Position numbers and translations under genes: made by a program. 16,521 nucleotides of DNA, taken from assembly GCA_910583815.1 (NCBI GenBank), contig CAJTZB010000042.1, forward strand, positions 1 through 16,521, given 5' to 3'. Below are positions 10,321 through 16,521 of this stretch, in pieces (within the stretch, counting starts at the first letter, position 1; every line of letters begins with the position of its first letter). The notes beneath the pieces were generated by a model. The model did not search any database. It was given only the letters and a program-made list of their open reading frames with translations, and had not been told where the DNA came from. Source of the DNA: an uncultured Lachnospiraceae bacterium. GTDB lineage: Bacteria; Bacillota; Clostridia; Lachnospirales; Lachnospiraceae.

Positions 10321-10345
10321 GAGGGTTCAAGTCCCTTTTTCCGCA
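10321..10345 (+). pseudogene. tRNA 3'-end fragment, attR candidate
   Basis: GAGGG-TTCAAGT-CCCTT is a complete T arm with the classic seven-base TTCRANY loop, followed by TTTCCGC and A, the 3' acceptor strand plus discriminator base. CCA is not encoded. No D arm, anticodon arm or 5' acceptor strand precedes it, so only the 3' part is present, as left at the far end of a prophage that integrated in a tRNA gene. The implied 5' acceptor strand is GCGGAAA; an A discriminator and this acceptor fit a tRNA-Leu, but identity is not proven. The core crossover lies within or just before this stretch. Confidence 0.8.
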
Positions 10346-10354
10346 GGAAAAAAT

Positions 10355-10399
10355 AAAAGCCTTGGTTCTGCTGAAAATCAGTGAAACCAAGGCTTTTTT
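10355..10399 (+). terminator. Rho-independent terminator of the original host tRNA gene
   Basis: AAAAGCCTTGGTT, a 17-nt loop, AACCAAGGCTTTTTT. The stem is perfect over 11 bp and is followed by T6. It starts 9 nt after the tRNA end, so it is most likely the native terminator of the tRNA and marks chromosomal sequence. It now ends integrase transcription. Confidence 0.85.
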
Positions 10400-10417
10400 G
10401 TTATGTGCTTTTCAGTC

Positions 10418-10449
10418 AGCAGACTCTTTGGAGTCTGCTTTTTTATTTT
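10418..10449 (+). terminator. Second rho-independent terminator
   Basis: AGCAGACTC, loop TTTG, GAGTCTGCT then TTTTTATTTT: a perfect 9-bp stem with a T tract. It stands 18 nt after the first terminator and isolates the XRE pair from the integrase side. Confidence 0.88.
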
Positions 10450-10595
10450 CTCACAAAAAACATTATCTATATCCAATTCTCAGTTCTTATGTAATACTTT
10501 CCCTTCATACTCCGTATCCCACAACATGGAGTGTACCTTTCGCTCCGATTTTGTCGTATATATTATGACTTAATATTCACGAAAGGAGGTCTACT

Positions 10596-10799
10596 ATGTT
10601 GATTTTTCATGGATTTGCGGAAGAAGTCCGTCGTTCCCGAAAGAGGCTTGGGCTTACTCAAGAACAAGCCGCCGAGGAGCTTTCTATCTCTGTCCGCTGG
10701 TTTCAGTATATCGAAGAAGGACACCGAATACCAAGTACCACTCTGGCTCTCCAGATGATTGCCCTGTTAGAAATGGATTTTCCACAACGAACTACGTAA
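10596..10799 (+). CDS. Mini XRE regulator A of a tandem pair, 67 aa
   Basis: GAAAGGAGG lies 7 nt before the ATG. The protein is one HTH domain: FAEEVRRSRKRLGLTQEQAA, EELSISVRWFQYIEEGHRIP. The helix 2-turn-helix 3 region is Q-E-Q-A-A-E-E-L-S-I-S-V-R-W-F-Q-Y-I-E-x-G. It has no effector domain and should act as a dimeric DNA-binding repressor or co-regulator. The neighbour at 10856 is a clear paralogue. It lies outside the attachment site, so it is chromosomal or part of an older element. No partner toxin or operon is visible; the region 10450-10595 holds only a weak promoter-like stretch. Confidence 0.8.
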   Translation: MLIFHGFAEEVRRSRKRLGLTQEQAAEELSISVRWFQYIEEGHRIPSTTLALQMIALLEMDFPQRTT

Positions 10800-10827
10800 T
10801 TCGTTTTCATTCGACAAATTTCGTAGT
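10791..10827. promoter_or_regulatory. Inverted repeat between the two XRE genes, operator candidate
   Basis: ACTACGTAATT (10791-10801) and AATTTCGTAGT (10817-10827) are reverse complements at 10 of 11 positions. The repeat spans the stop codon of regulator A and lies 29 bp before regulator B. It could be the operator of one or both XRE proteins or an mRNA hairpin. Confidence 0.45.
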
Positions 10828-10855
10828 ATGGTAATGTCTGCAAAGGAGGTTTTTT

Positions 10856-11065
10856 ATGACAATTCTATGTAAATTTGCAAGAGAGGTCCGTCGCGCCCGC
10901 AAACAGCTTGGTCTGACACAAGAACAGGTTGCTGAAACTCTTTCCATTTCCAGCCGTTGGCTTCAGTATATTGAAGCAGGGAAACGGAAACCGGGTACTG
11001 TTCTCACCTTGAATCTTATTGCTCTGCTTGGAATTGACGGAAATAATCTGCAGGAAGAAAAGTAA
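10856..11065 (+). CDS. Mini XRE regulator B of a tandem pair, 69 aa
   Basis: AAAGGAGG precedes the ATG by 6 nt. The sequence FAREVRRARKQLGLTQEQVA, ETLSISSRWLQYIEAGKRKP is close to regulator A throughout, including the unusual SRW/VRW-x-QYIE recognition helix, so the pair arose by duplication. The two differ at several positions in the recognition helix (VRWF against SRWL) and so may have diverged in DNA target. The gap of 56 bp holds an inverted repeat. The most similar layouts I know are small XRE proteins of conjugative elements and cryptic phages; function here is unknown. Confidence 0.8.
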   Translation: MTILCKFAREVRRARKQLGLTQEQVAETLSISSRWLQYIEAGKRKPGTVLTLNLIALLGIDGNNLQEEK

Positions 11066-11066
11066 A

Positions 11067-11270
11067 TTAAGCTTTGTCCTCTCCTATTATTGGGGAAGAG
11101 AGCACATTGCACGAATGGGAATCTGGCCGGTCATATCTGTCTGGCCATAACCGGCCAGATTCTTGTTCTTCTCTATTGTTCCTCTTCTTTCTCTTGCTAA
11201 GCGGCACTCCATATTCTTCTTCCTCCCACCACCAGTCAACTGTCATGGCATTTTCTATCTGCTCTGCCAT
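11067..11270 (-). CDS. Second 'WWW-motif' small protein, 67 aa
   Basis: The start has GAAGGGGAAA about 6 nt upstream. It opens MAEQIENAMTVDWWWEEEEY and continues GVPLSKRKKRNNREEQESG. The N-terminal core matches the prophage protein at 3389-3553 (ENAM-x2-DWWW-x3-EYGVPL). The C-terminal part is encoded across a 13-bp inverted repeat (11119-11162) and ends in a sequence that looks non-native (SHSCNVLSSPIIGEDKA), so the original stop may have been lost. It converges on the XRE pair. Since the relative is in a phage early operon, this copy is probably a remnant of another phage that used the same locus. Confidence 0.55.
   Translation of the reverse strand: MAEQIENAMTVDWWWEEEEYGVPLSKRKKRNNREEQESGRLWPDRYDRPDSHSCNVLSSPIIGEDKA
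11119..11162. terminator. Perfect 13-bp inverted repeat, possible bidirectional terminator
   Basis: GAATCTGGCCGGT (11119-11131), an 18-nt loop and ACCGGCCAGATTC (11150-11162). It starts 53 bp after the stop of XRE regulator B. The sequence after it is pyrimidine-rich (TTGTTCTTCTCT) but lacks a strong T run, so termination is plausible rather than certain. It overlaps the 3' part of the WWW-motif gene on the other strand. Confidence 0.55.
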
Positions 11271-11406
11271 TTCTGTTTTCCCCTTCTTTTTCTTTGCACT
11301 ATTTTATGCTCCCTGCCGGACAAATTTGCATAAAACCACCTTCGCAAACGCAAAAAAGAATATTGGGTGTACGGACGTCAGCTGATAGGAACGGAGACAT
11401 CTGGTT

Positions 11407-12285
11407 CTATTTCTTTTTTCCTGAAAACAGCCTTCTGGCATCTTTAAATAAAGCAGATTTTTGTTCTTCTGTTTCTTCCTGTTCCTCAGCCGCCGCTGCC
11501 TCTTTCAGCTGCTCTGCTAGTGCGCGCTCCTGCTCCTCCTGAAAAGCAAAATATTCTGCATCCAAGTCCTGAGACTGGATTAATGTTTCGCTGATTGCTT
11601 TTCTCCCTTTTTTTCTGCCTTTCCCTTTTCCAAAACCTTCCGGGACTTTCGGAGAAGCATGCACTTCTACGGCAATCGGAGCACTTAGTTTACTCGTATA
11701 AGCATCCTGCTCTGTTTCTATAATATCTGCAGAACCAACACTTCCTATCTTCTTGGAAGCAGGAGCCGGATGATATGCGGATTCTTCCTTGCTCCGCCTT
11801 TCATTTTTTTCTTTTATTTCCTCAATCAGATGCAGATAAATCTTAGAATCTGCCATAGACTCCAGCTGAGACGTAATCTCCTGTGAATTGTCCTGCAGAT
11901 AATGCATCTTATCTTCATAGTTGGCAAGAAGCGATTCATACTCTGTCTTTGTCTTCTGATAGGTATATTCCAGCGCATTCTGCATATCCGCAATTGCGTC
12001 CTGTGTATAAAGCAAAGAAGAGGCATAAATTTCTTCTGCACGTTTCATCGCATCATCCTTAATATCTACTGCCATCCGCTCTGCCGCAGCCTGTCCTCGT
12101 TCTCTTGCCGCAGTTGTTGCCTCATACTCTTCCATCACCTCATAAACTGCATAGTTCAGCTCCTCTAAAAAACCAAGCAGCCGTTTCCTGGATACAATAA
12201 TATCTTCACTGGAATATGAGCTTTCCTTACAGTTTGCAACATAAATATGAATTTTTTTCATTACTTGTTCCAGTTTATCTGACAT
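11407..12285 (-). CDS. Coiled-coil cytoplasmic protein of unknown function, 292 aa
   Basis: I set the start at 12285 because GGAGG lies 8 nt upstream; an ATG at 12300 overlaps that site. Residues about 20-175 are strongly helical with heptad-like Leu/Ile/Ala spacing (DAMKRAEEIYASSLLYTQDA, QNALEYTYQKTKTEYESLLA), resembling DivIVA-like or ATPase stalk coiled coils without a clear match to either. There follow a disordered region, a basic GKGKGRKKGRK patch (nucleic acid or membrane binding?), and a Glu/Ala-rich helical end (ALAEQLKEAAAAEEQEETEE). There is no signal peptide or membrane helix. It follows the lipoprotein gene by 27 nt, so they probably form one operon. A role in cell-envelope or division-site organisation is a guess from neighbours. 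Confidence 0.75.
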   Translation of the reverse strand: MSDKLEQVMKKIHIYVANCKESSYSSEDIIVSRKRLLGFLEELNYAVYEVMEEYEATTAARERGQAAAERMAVDIKDDAMKRAEEIYASSLLYTQDAIADMQNALEYTYQKTKTEYESLLANYEDKMHYLQDNSQEITSQLESMADSKIYLHLIEEIKEKNERRSKEESAYHPAPASKKIGSVGSADIIETEQDAYTSKLSAPIAVEVHASPKVPEGFGKGKGRKKGRKAISETLIQSQDLDAEYFAFQEEQERALAEQLKEAAAAEEQEETEEQKSALFKDARRLFSGKKK

Positions 12286-12312
12286 AGCCAAAACCTCCAC
12301 GCAGTCAAATTT

Positions 12313-13236
12313 TTACTCTATCCGCTTGATATAATAGCGAAATTCTTCCGCCTCGTACTGTTCGCGCAATAATATCGGATAGCAAAGCTCTACCCTCATT
12401 GTCCCCGGAGTCTCTTTGTCTTGGTACTCTTCCCCCAATAATTCCTTTTTGTAGAGTTCCTCCATTATCCATCCGTAAAAAACCATGTCGTCTTTCTCTA
12501 TTATGTAAGAAAAACTCTTCTCTCCCAGTGATGGTCCTTCAATCACGCCTCCTTGTGCATAAATTTCTTCTGCAGCTTCTTCATAGGTCTGTCCAATAGT
12601 ATAGGTAATAGAAAATTTCACATTCTCATCGGCGCTGCTTGTATAGAGAAAAGCAAGTTCGGAATCTTCTTGTTCTATTGCAGAACCATCAAAGCATTCC
12701 GGAAATACAATATAATGATCCATTGTAATGTCCAACACATTCTGCCATCCTGCATGGACAAGCGGCAATGGGTCTATGGTTGGTGTAGGCTCCGGCGTCG
12801 GAGACAATTCCGCCTCTTTCGTTGGAGCAGGACTTACTTTTTTCGTCGGTTCCGGGCTTGGCCTCTTGGTTGGCGTAGGCTCCGGTTTTGATGTCGGTGT
12901 GATTTCTTTTGTTGGTTCCGGTTCTTTTGTCGGCTGTAACTCCGGTGTCGGTTCCGCTGTTGGCTGCGGCGTAGCAACAACTTCCGGAGTTGGCGTAAAT
13001 GCAGGAGAAGGGGTTGGTGCAGGAGAGGCCATTGGGGTTCCTGTCGCCTCTGGTTTTACTTCAGGATGCGTAGGCTCCGGGTTTGGAGTCACAGTCCCAA
13101 GCGGTTTTGTTATATCAGGCGGAGGCATGGTAATTGTTATTGTTCCATCCTGCACCGGACGTTTTCCGCAGGCACAGGAAAAAAACACTATCATCAGTAT
13201 TCCCATATAAATCACATAGTTCTTCTTTTTGTTCAT
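12313..13236 (-). CDS. Pro/Thr-rich lipoprotein, 307 aa
   Basis: The start at 13236 follows AAAGG by 7 nt. Residues 1-23 form a lipoprotein signal: MNKKKNY, a hydrophobic stretch, then FFSCAC with C21 or C23 as the lipidated Cys. Residues about 35-155 are a long linker of PTPEPT-like repeats with Lys and Glu, expected to be extended and to hold the C-terminal domain away from the membrane through the wall. Residues about 160-307 form a globular domain (HAGWQNVLDITMDHYIVFPE, TYEEAAEEIYAQGG, EEFRYYIKRIE) that I cannot assign; it resembles lipoproteins with a small alpha/beta domain. The linker makes the DNA strongly repetitive at about 12780-13100 and gives a false Gly/Val-rich frame on the other strand. 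It has its own promoter upstream. Confidence 0.82.
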   Translation of the reverse strand: MNKKKNYVIYMGILMIVFFSCACGKRPVQDGTITITMPPPDITKPLGTVTPNPEPTHPEVKPEATGTPMASPAPTPSPAFTPTPEVVATPQPTAEPTPELQPTKEPEPTKEITPTSKPEPTPTKRPSPEPTKKVSPAPTKEAELSPTPEPTPTIDPLPLVHAGWQNVLDITMDHYIVFPECFDGSAIEQEDSELAFLYTSSADENVKFSITYTIGQTYEEAAEEIYAQGGVIEGPSLGEKSFSYIIEKDDMVFYGWIMEELYKKELLGEEYQDKETPGTMRVELCYPILLREQYEAEEFRYYIKRIE

Positions 13237-13325
13237 TTGTCTACCTTTGCGGCATATTGCCACTATCCCTTTATTCTATATATCATGGCTGCGCTGATGC
13301 ACAGCTGTGACGGTATCATCTGTCT

Positions 13326-13354
13326 ATTATATCGGATTCCTCGCTTCTTTACAA
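13326..13354 (-). promoter_or_regulatory. Promoter of the lipoprotein/coiled-coil operon
   Basis: On the minus strand TTGTAA (13349-13354), 17 nt and TATAAT (13326-13331). The -10 is perfect and the -35 matches at 4 of 6. It lies 90 nt before the lipoprotein start and just after an inverted repeat that may end the upstream operon. Confidence 0.7.
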
Positions 13355-13368
13355 CTACTAACTCAAGG

Positions 13369-13406
13369 AAGGACTGTACCGCAGAAATTTCCACGGCACA
13401 GCCCTT
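13369..13406 (-). terminator. Imperfect inverted repeat after the 450-aa membrane-protein gene
   Basis: AAGGGCTGTGCCG and CGGTACAGTCCTT (minus strand) pair over 13 positions with two mismatches and a 12-nt loop. The sequence after it on the minus strand is CCTTGAGTTAG, without a T run, so it may be a weak terminator or processing hairpin that separates the two envelope operons. On the plus strand a CTATTTTC tract follows. Confidence 0.45.
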
Positions 13407-13449
13407 CTCTATTTTCATATATCCTGTTATCAGCATCAGTGTATGGATG

Positions 13450-14802
13450 CTATTCTGTATATATAATCCGCATTACATACCATTGTCCATCTAACTTTAC
13501 AATCCAAAGCGGCGTATCAATATGATAAGTGGCATATCTCCCTGTTGCATAAAGCAACAGCCGCTCCTCTATAGTAACATTGATATAGACCAGATTATCA
13601 CTGTAAGCAAAAAATTCCTTTACTTCATGGTTCTGGAATGACACTTTAGAATGTTTATTTGCCCATCTGGTATCTAACGAAGAGATCAGCTTATAATATT
13701 CGGATTTCTCAGGGAAATATGGTTTTATTGCTTCTTTCTCTGCATCCCGCAGGCAAAACAGAGCATACTGCTCCACAAATGCATATGCAAACTCCCTGCA
13801 CTCATCCAACAAGGCATCATTGCTTATTAAGCCGGAGGAATAGGAATTGGCAACCGCATCATACTCCATTGTGACCGGAATACCAAGACGGCTTGTACAG
13901 GTAACACTTTCAGCCGGGTAGTAAAAATCGATATAATATCGGTTAAAATACGGAATATCAAGCTGCTTTGAAAGATTCGCATATTCTGAAAAATGCTGTT
14001 CTATCGAGGGAAGAAACGAAAGCTCCTCTGCCGGAATATTCCCCTCTAACAAATTCTCTTCCGAGAGAACCCTGCTGCCAAACTGAACCTTCACATCTGA
14101 AGGAACCGACACATAGGCAAGACGATAATAATAACCGCCGCTCTCTTCATCCTTTATCAGTTCGACTGCGGCGCCATACCGGTCAAACACTTCAATCAAT
14201 GGCTCTTCATAAAAGCCACTGTCCGCGTAAGCAACATAAGAAACCGGAGTATCCGTCTTTGTCTCACTTACAAAAGAACGCTGCTGTACCGGCTGTTTAT
14301 TGACAAACAGCTGCATGGAGGAAGGAATTGTAACCGCAAAGCTGTACTTTGGCGTGTCTAAAATCGTAACCGACTCCAAATCCCAACCAGACAAGTTATA
14401 GGCAACCGGAACATCTTTCATCGTAAAAGAAACCGTTGCTACATGCTCCTCTCCTGCAAGCACTGCATAAACCGGATGAAGCTCTGAGTAGGCACCCGAC
14501 AGCTTGCCAAAGCTCAGTTCCTTTCCATCTATCCGCTCATAAAACCGCTGCATCAAAACAGAAATATCCTCATATGGATTATCGACAGTATTTGTCAGAT
14601 ACTCCCTCAATACCTGTTCCTGTGACCTGTCAAAAACGGAAAGCTGCACTTCCATTGTATGAGCCGGTCTTGTTTCCTCATAAACACCCAAGAACTTCCA
14701 GAGCTGAAACAGACCAAATCCTATAACTCCAATCAAAAGAAGACTGTACAATCCATAAAAAAACCAGAAAAACGGAAACTTTTTCCCTGTTTTCTTACTC
14801 AT
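13450..14802 (-). CDS. Single-pass membrane-anchored extracellular protein of unknown function, 450 aa
   Basis: GGAGGGAAGAAC precedes the ATG, which overlaps the stop of the NAGPA-domain gene by 8 nt, so the two are coupled. Residues 1-10 are basic (SKKTGKK), and about 10-38 form one membrane helix (FFWFFYGLYSLLLIGVIGFG). The rest (about 410 aa) should be outside, rich in aromatic residues and beta structure (VATVSFTMKDVPVAYNLSGW; VQFGSRVLSEENLL), with a C-terminal domain of the kind seen in NTF2-like or similar extracellular folds (YHIDTPLWIVKLDGQWYVMR). I recognise no catalytic motif. Coupling to the glycosidase-like gene suggests they work on the same surface polymer. Confidence 0.82.
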   Translation of the reverse strand: MSKKTGKKFPFFWFFYGLYSLLLIGVIGFGLFQLWKFLGVYEETRPAHTMEVQLSVFDRSQEQVLREYLTNTVDNPYEDISVLMQRFYERIDGKELSFGKLSGAYSELHPVYAVLAGEEHVATVSFTMKDVPVAYNLSGWDLESVTILDTPKYSFAVTIPSSMQLFVNKQPVQQRSFVSETKTDTPVSYVAYADSGFYEEPLIEVFDRYGAAVELIKDEESGGYYYRLAYVSVPSDVKVQFGSRVLSEENLLEGNIPAEELSFLPSIEQHFSEYANLSKQLDIPYFNRYYIDFYYPAESVTCTSRLGIPVTMEYDAVANSYSSGLISNDALLDECREFAYAFVEQYALFCLRDAEKEAIKPYFPEKSEYYKLISSLDTRWANKHSKVSFQNHEVKEFFAYSDNLVYINVTIEERLLLYATGRYATYHIDTPLWIVKLDGQWYVMRIIYTE

Positions 14803-15808
14803 GTTCTTCCCTCCTCTCTACATAAAAACAGGTCGGAATATTGCGGTCGCCTGTAAAGAGAGAGACATTGGAAATAATTTCATTTTCATAAATCATGACA
14901 CTGGAACTTCCGCCATCTAAGTTTGCGGCATTCACCGCGCCAAAACTTGTCATAATTTCAATTAAATCCGCATAAGACGCGCCAAGTGAGTTTGCCTGCC
15001 TGCCATCTACGGTTAAAAGAAGCACGGCACCGTCGGCACGCTGCCCAATGGCAGTTCTTGGATTGATTCCGGAACTGTAGCCGGAAATATTTGCCGGTTC
15101 CCCATTGATAATCAAAGCCGGGCCAAAGGTGAGCGCATCCCGGATGCCCAGCTCCTTTGCTTTATTTCCTGTCATATAGCCGACAATCAGACGGTTATCA
15201 GTATCAAATCCAATCAAAAGTCCCGGAGTGTCCAGATCGCCGTAAAGATATTTGCCTCCTGAAAATACAAAGCCAATCGGAATCGTACCGGTTCCCCTTC
15301 CGTTGACATCTTCAAAACCGCCTCCGTTGATAGCAGCAAGCGCATCATATCGTTTCACAATGGACAGCAGGCGCTCTCCCCATTTATCCGGATTTCCAAA
15401 ATTTGCACAGGTGCCGACTTTGACGCGAGAAGGATCTTTGACAATCATCATTCTTCCTGCATAAGTAAGTCCATTGACAGGAACAATCTCAACATCATTT
15501 TCTGCATAATACTCCTGCTCTTCTTCTGTATCCGGAATAACGATTAAATTGGGATTGGTGACAGCATCGAACTGCTCTACTGTGTTGTTTGCAAGAATTG
15601 TCTGGATTTCCTCCGAAGGCAGGAACCAGGTTGCCAAAAAACCAACTGCACTTGTCTCTAATACAGAGGAAACAAACAGGCTGCGCGCTGAGGGAGACGG
15701 TCCGTAATTAAATGTATAAACCAAGCCTACGACCCCGCCTACCAAGATAAGCAGCGTCGTAAACACAACAAGCAGAAAACGCGCAAAATACTTTAACACT
15801 TTTTTCAT
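14795..15808 (-). CDS. Membrane-anchored phosphodiester glycosidase (NAGPA domain) protein, 337 aa
   Basis: AAGGAG precedes the start by about 8 nt. Residues 8-33 form an N-terminal membrane anchor. The NAGPA domain (named from human N-acetylglucosamine-1-phosphodiester glycosidase; bacterial member YoeB/YngK-like exopolysaccharide proteins) follows, with NGGGF at 161-165, NPRTAIGQ at 249-256, VDGR at 267-270 and LDGGSSS at 297-303, all usual family motifs. The family removes sugars linked through phosphodiesters, and in bacteria is tied to exopolysaccharide or teichoic acid decoration. The active part would face outward. It sits 27 nt after the GT2-GtrA gene, which could build a polyprenyl-phosphate-linked sugar for the same polymer. 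Substrate is not known. Confidence 0.88.
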   Translation of the reverse strand: MKKVLKYFARFLLVVFTTLLILVGGVVGLVYTFNYGPSPSARSLFVSSVLETSAVGFLATWFLPSEEIQTILANNTVEQFDAVTNPNLIVIPDTEEEQEYYAENDVEIVPVNGLTYAGRMMIVKDPSRVKVGTCANFGNPDKWGERLLSIVKRYDALAAINGGGFEDVNGRGTGTIPIGFVFSGGKYLYGDLDTPGLLIGFDTDNRLIVGYMTGNKAKELGIRDALTFGPALIINGEPANISGYSSGINPRTAIGQRADGAVLLLTVDGRQANSLGASYADLIEIMTSFGAVNAANLDGGSSSVMIYENEIISNVSLFTGDRNIPTCFYVERREEHE

Positions 15809-15834
15809 ATGTCATACTCCTTAGTTCCGGTTTG

Positions 15835-16521
15835 TCATTGTCTATTTGTAAAGACCCATTCCTTCTGAATGCGGAAACTTATGAAAAACAATACCGTATC
15901 AACAATTGCTTTTAATACGGTTTTTAAGAAACTTCCGGCAGCAAAACAGGCAGAGAGCAAAGCCACCAGCCCTGCAGATACACACATCTGAACCACACAA
16001 AGAACATAGTACCGAAGTATCGCGCCTTTTGCTCCCGAAGAAAATACAAGTTTCTGATTGACTTTGTAATTGAAAAAAGAAGAAACCAGCCTTGCAGCAG
16101 CAGTAGCTGCAAAAATAGCAATATTTTCATCAGAAAACCACCTGCTAAAGAAAAATACGAGCACAAAAAACACTCCTAAATCCAATAAGCAGGAAGCGCC
16201 GGAGCTTACCATAAATTTGAAAATCACACGGTATATCTTCAAAGAATCCCTGATGGGATGAAAATGCGTTGAAGCATTTTCTTCTATGTAGATGGTGCGG
16301 ATTGGAACCTCTAAAAAGCGGATACCGCGTGATTTCATTTCCAGAAGCATATTGGTCTCATATTCAAAACGCTCGCCTTCTATTTCTACCATATCCTTTA
16401 AGAAATGGGCAGGTATTGCACGCAGACCGGTCTGCGTATCAGAGATACGGATACCGCATGCAATATGGAATACCGTTTTTGTCAGGTTATTTCCAAACCG
16501 GCTTTTAGGCGGCACTTCTGG
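15835..16521 (-). CDS. GT2 glycosyltransferase fused to a GtrA-like membrane domain, 5' end outside window
   Basis: The frame runs off the right edge; the visible start-like codon at 16515 is internal. The first about 75 residues seen (RFGNNLTKTVFHIACGIRIS, DTQTGLRAIP, FEYETNMLLEMKSRGIRFLE, VPIRTIY) are the C-terminal half of a DPM1-type family 2 glycosyltransferase, which makes polyprenyl-phosphate sugars. Then comes a GtrA-like domain with four predicted membrane helices (SCLLDLGVFFVLVFFFSRWF; AAARLVSSFFNYKVNQKLVF; YVLCVVQMCVSAGLVALLSA; AIVDTVLFFISF), which is thought to flip the lipid-linked sugar across the membrane. The fusion puts synthesis and transport in one protein. The end is followed by the NAGPA gene after 26 nt. 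Confidence 0.88.
   Translation of the reverse strand, partial: PEVPPKSRFGNNLTKTVFHIACGIRISDTQTGLRAIPAHFLKDMVEIEGERFEYETNMLLEMKSRGIRFLEVPIRTIYIEENASTHFHPIRDSLKIYRVIFKFMVSSGASCLLDLGVFFVLVFFFSRWFSDENIAIFAATAAARLVSSFFNYKVNQKLVFSSGAKGAILRYYVLCVVQMCVSAGLVALLSACFAAGSFLKTVLKAIVDTVLFFISFRIQKEWVFTNRQ

Larger units (their letters stand above)
1..10345. mobile_element. Right portion of an integrated temperate prophage (left end outside the window)
   Basis: Phage replication and recombination genes (adenine methylase, DnaD-like, RusA, NinB-like, ERF, Gp157), a repressor/Cro-type switch with ImmA, and a tyrosine integrase form one block. The block stops at a tRNA 3' fragment at 10321-10345. The integrase faces the right boundary, and the tRNA fragment followed by a terminator is what attR looks like when a phage integrates into a tRNA 3' end. 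The intact, phage-reconstituted tRNA and attL should lie to the left, outside the window, as should packaging, structural and lysis genes. Whether the phage is still inducible is unknown; the broken rusA argues for some decay. Confidence 0.85.

Noticed and set aside
11271..11406. Possible leader peptide or riboswitch before the second WWW-motif gene
   Set aside because: A 10-codon frame (MQICPAGSIK) and a few short repeats can be drawn, but there is no convincing structure or conserved motif.
12780..13100. Repeat array that could be mistaken for CRISPR or a minisatellite
   Set aside because: Units are short, irregular and in frame with a Pro/Thr-rich linker; there are no spacers.
12728..13210. 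Plus-strand Gly/Val-rich repeat protein opposite the lipoprotein
   Set aside because: It is the reverse-strand reading of the PTPEPT repeats; the lipoprotein has a signal peptide, Shine-Dalgarno and promoter.

Overview
The window looks like a piece of a Clostridia chromosome, most likely Lachnospiraceae. It holds the right-hand end of a temperate-phage prophage (about 1-10345) followed by resident chromosome (about 10346-16521). The evidence is Firmicutes-style Shine-Dalgarno sites (GGAGG 6-9 nt before starts), near-consensus sigma-A promoters, and protein families typical of that group: Gp157, ERF, DnaD-like replication protein, an ImmA variant, a SHOCT protein, an NAGPA-domain protein and a GT2-GtrA fusion. 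The genus is not determined.

Prophage, left arm (1-4204, all minus strand, visibly GC-rich): a compact, overlapping early/replication operon. From its 5' end it runs: a small HTH protein, a 62-aa protein, a zinc-ribbon protein, a 54-aa 'WWW' protein, Gp157, ERF annealing recombinase, a NinB-like protein, a broken RusA resolvase, a DnaD-like replication protein, a 198-aa unknown, and the start of a Dam-type adenine methylase cut by the window edge.

Prophage, middle (about 4205-6016, AT-rich): an accessory insert of plus-strand genes with their own promoters, lying against the leftward early direction. It has a 71-aa Cys-rich protein, a decayed small gene, and a 235-aa protein with a nucleoside-deoxyribosyltransferase/TIR-like domain, which is the best candidate here for a prophage-carried defence or nucleotide-processing effector. 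A 63-aa minus-strand gene converges on its 3' end.

Prophage, lysogeny module (about 6149-10281): a Cro-sized XRE regulator diverges from an unusual repressor with two HTH domains. They are separated by a control region with CTCGC-N5-GCGAG operators, one exactly inside a TTGACA-17-TATAAT promoter. Next come an ImmA-like protein and a zinc-ribbon/SHOCT protein. A 630-bp intergenic region then contains two tandem minus-strand small-RNA-like units, each with a promoter and a hairpin-plus-T-tract terminator. Last is a complete tyrosine integrase.

Attachment site and flank (10321-11270): the 3' end of a tRNA gene (T arm plus acceptor strand) lies just past the integrase and is followed by a strong terminator, as expected for attR. 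Beyond it are two tandem paralogous mini-XRE proteins and a small protein that shares its N-terminus with the WWW protein inside the prophage, which suggests an older phage remnant at the same locus.

Chromosome (11407-16521, minus strand): a cell-envelope cluster. The order of transcription is a GT2-GtrA membrane glycosyltransferase (5' end outside the window), a membrane-anchored NAGPA phosphodiester glycosidase, a large single-pass membrane protein of unknown function, then, from its own promoter, a Pro/Thr-rich lipoprotein and a coiled-coil cytoplasmic protein. No rRNA, CRISPR array or complete tRNA was seen.
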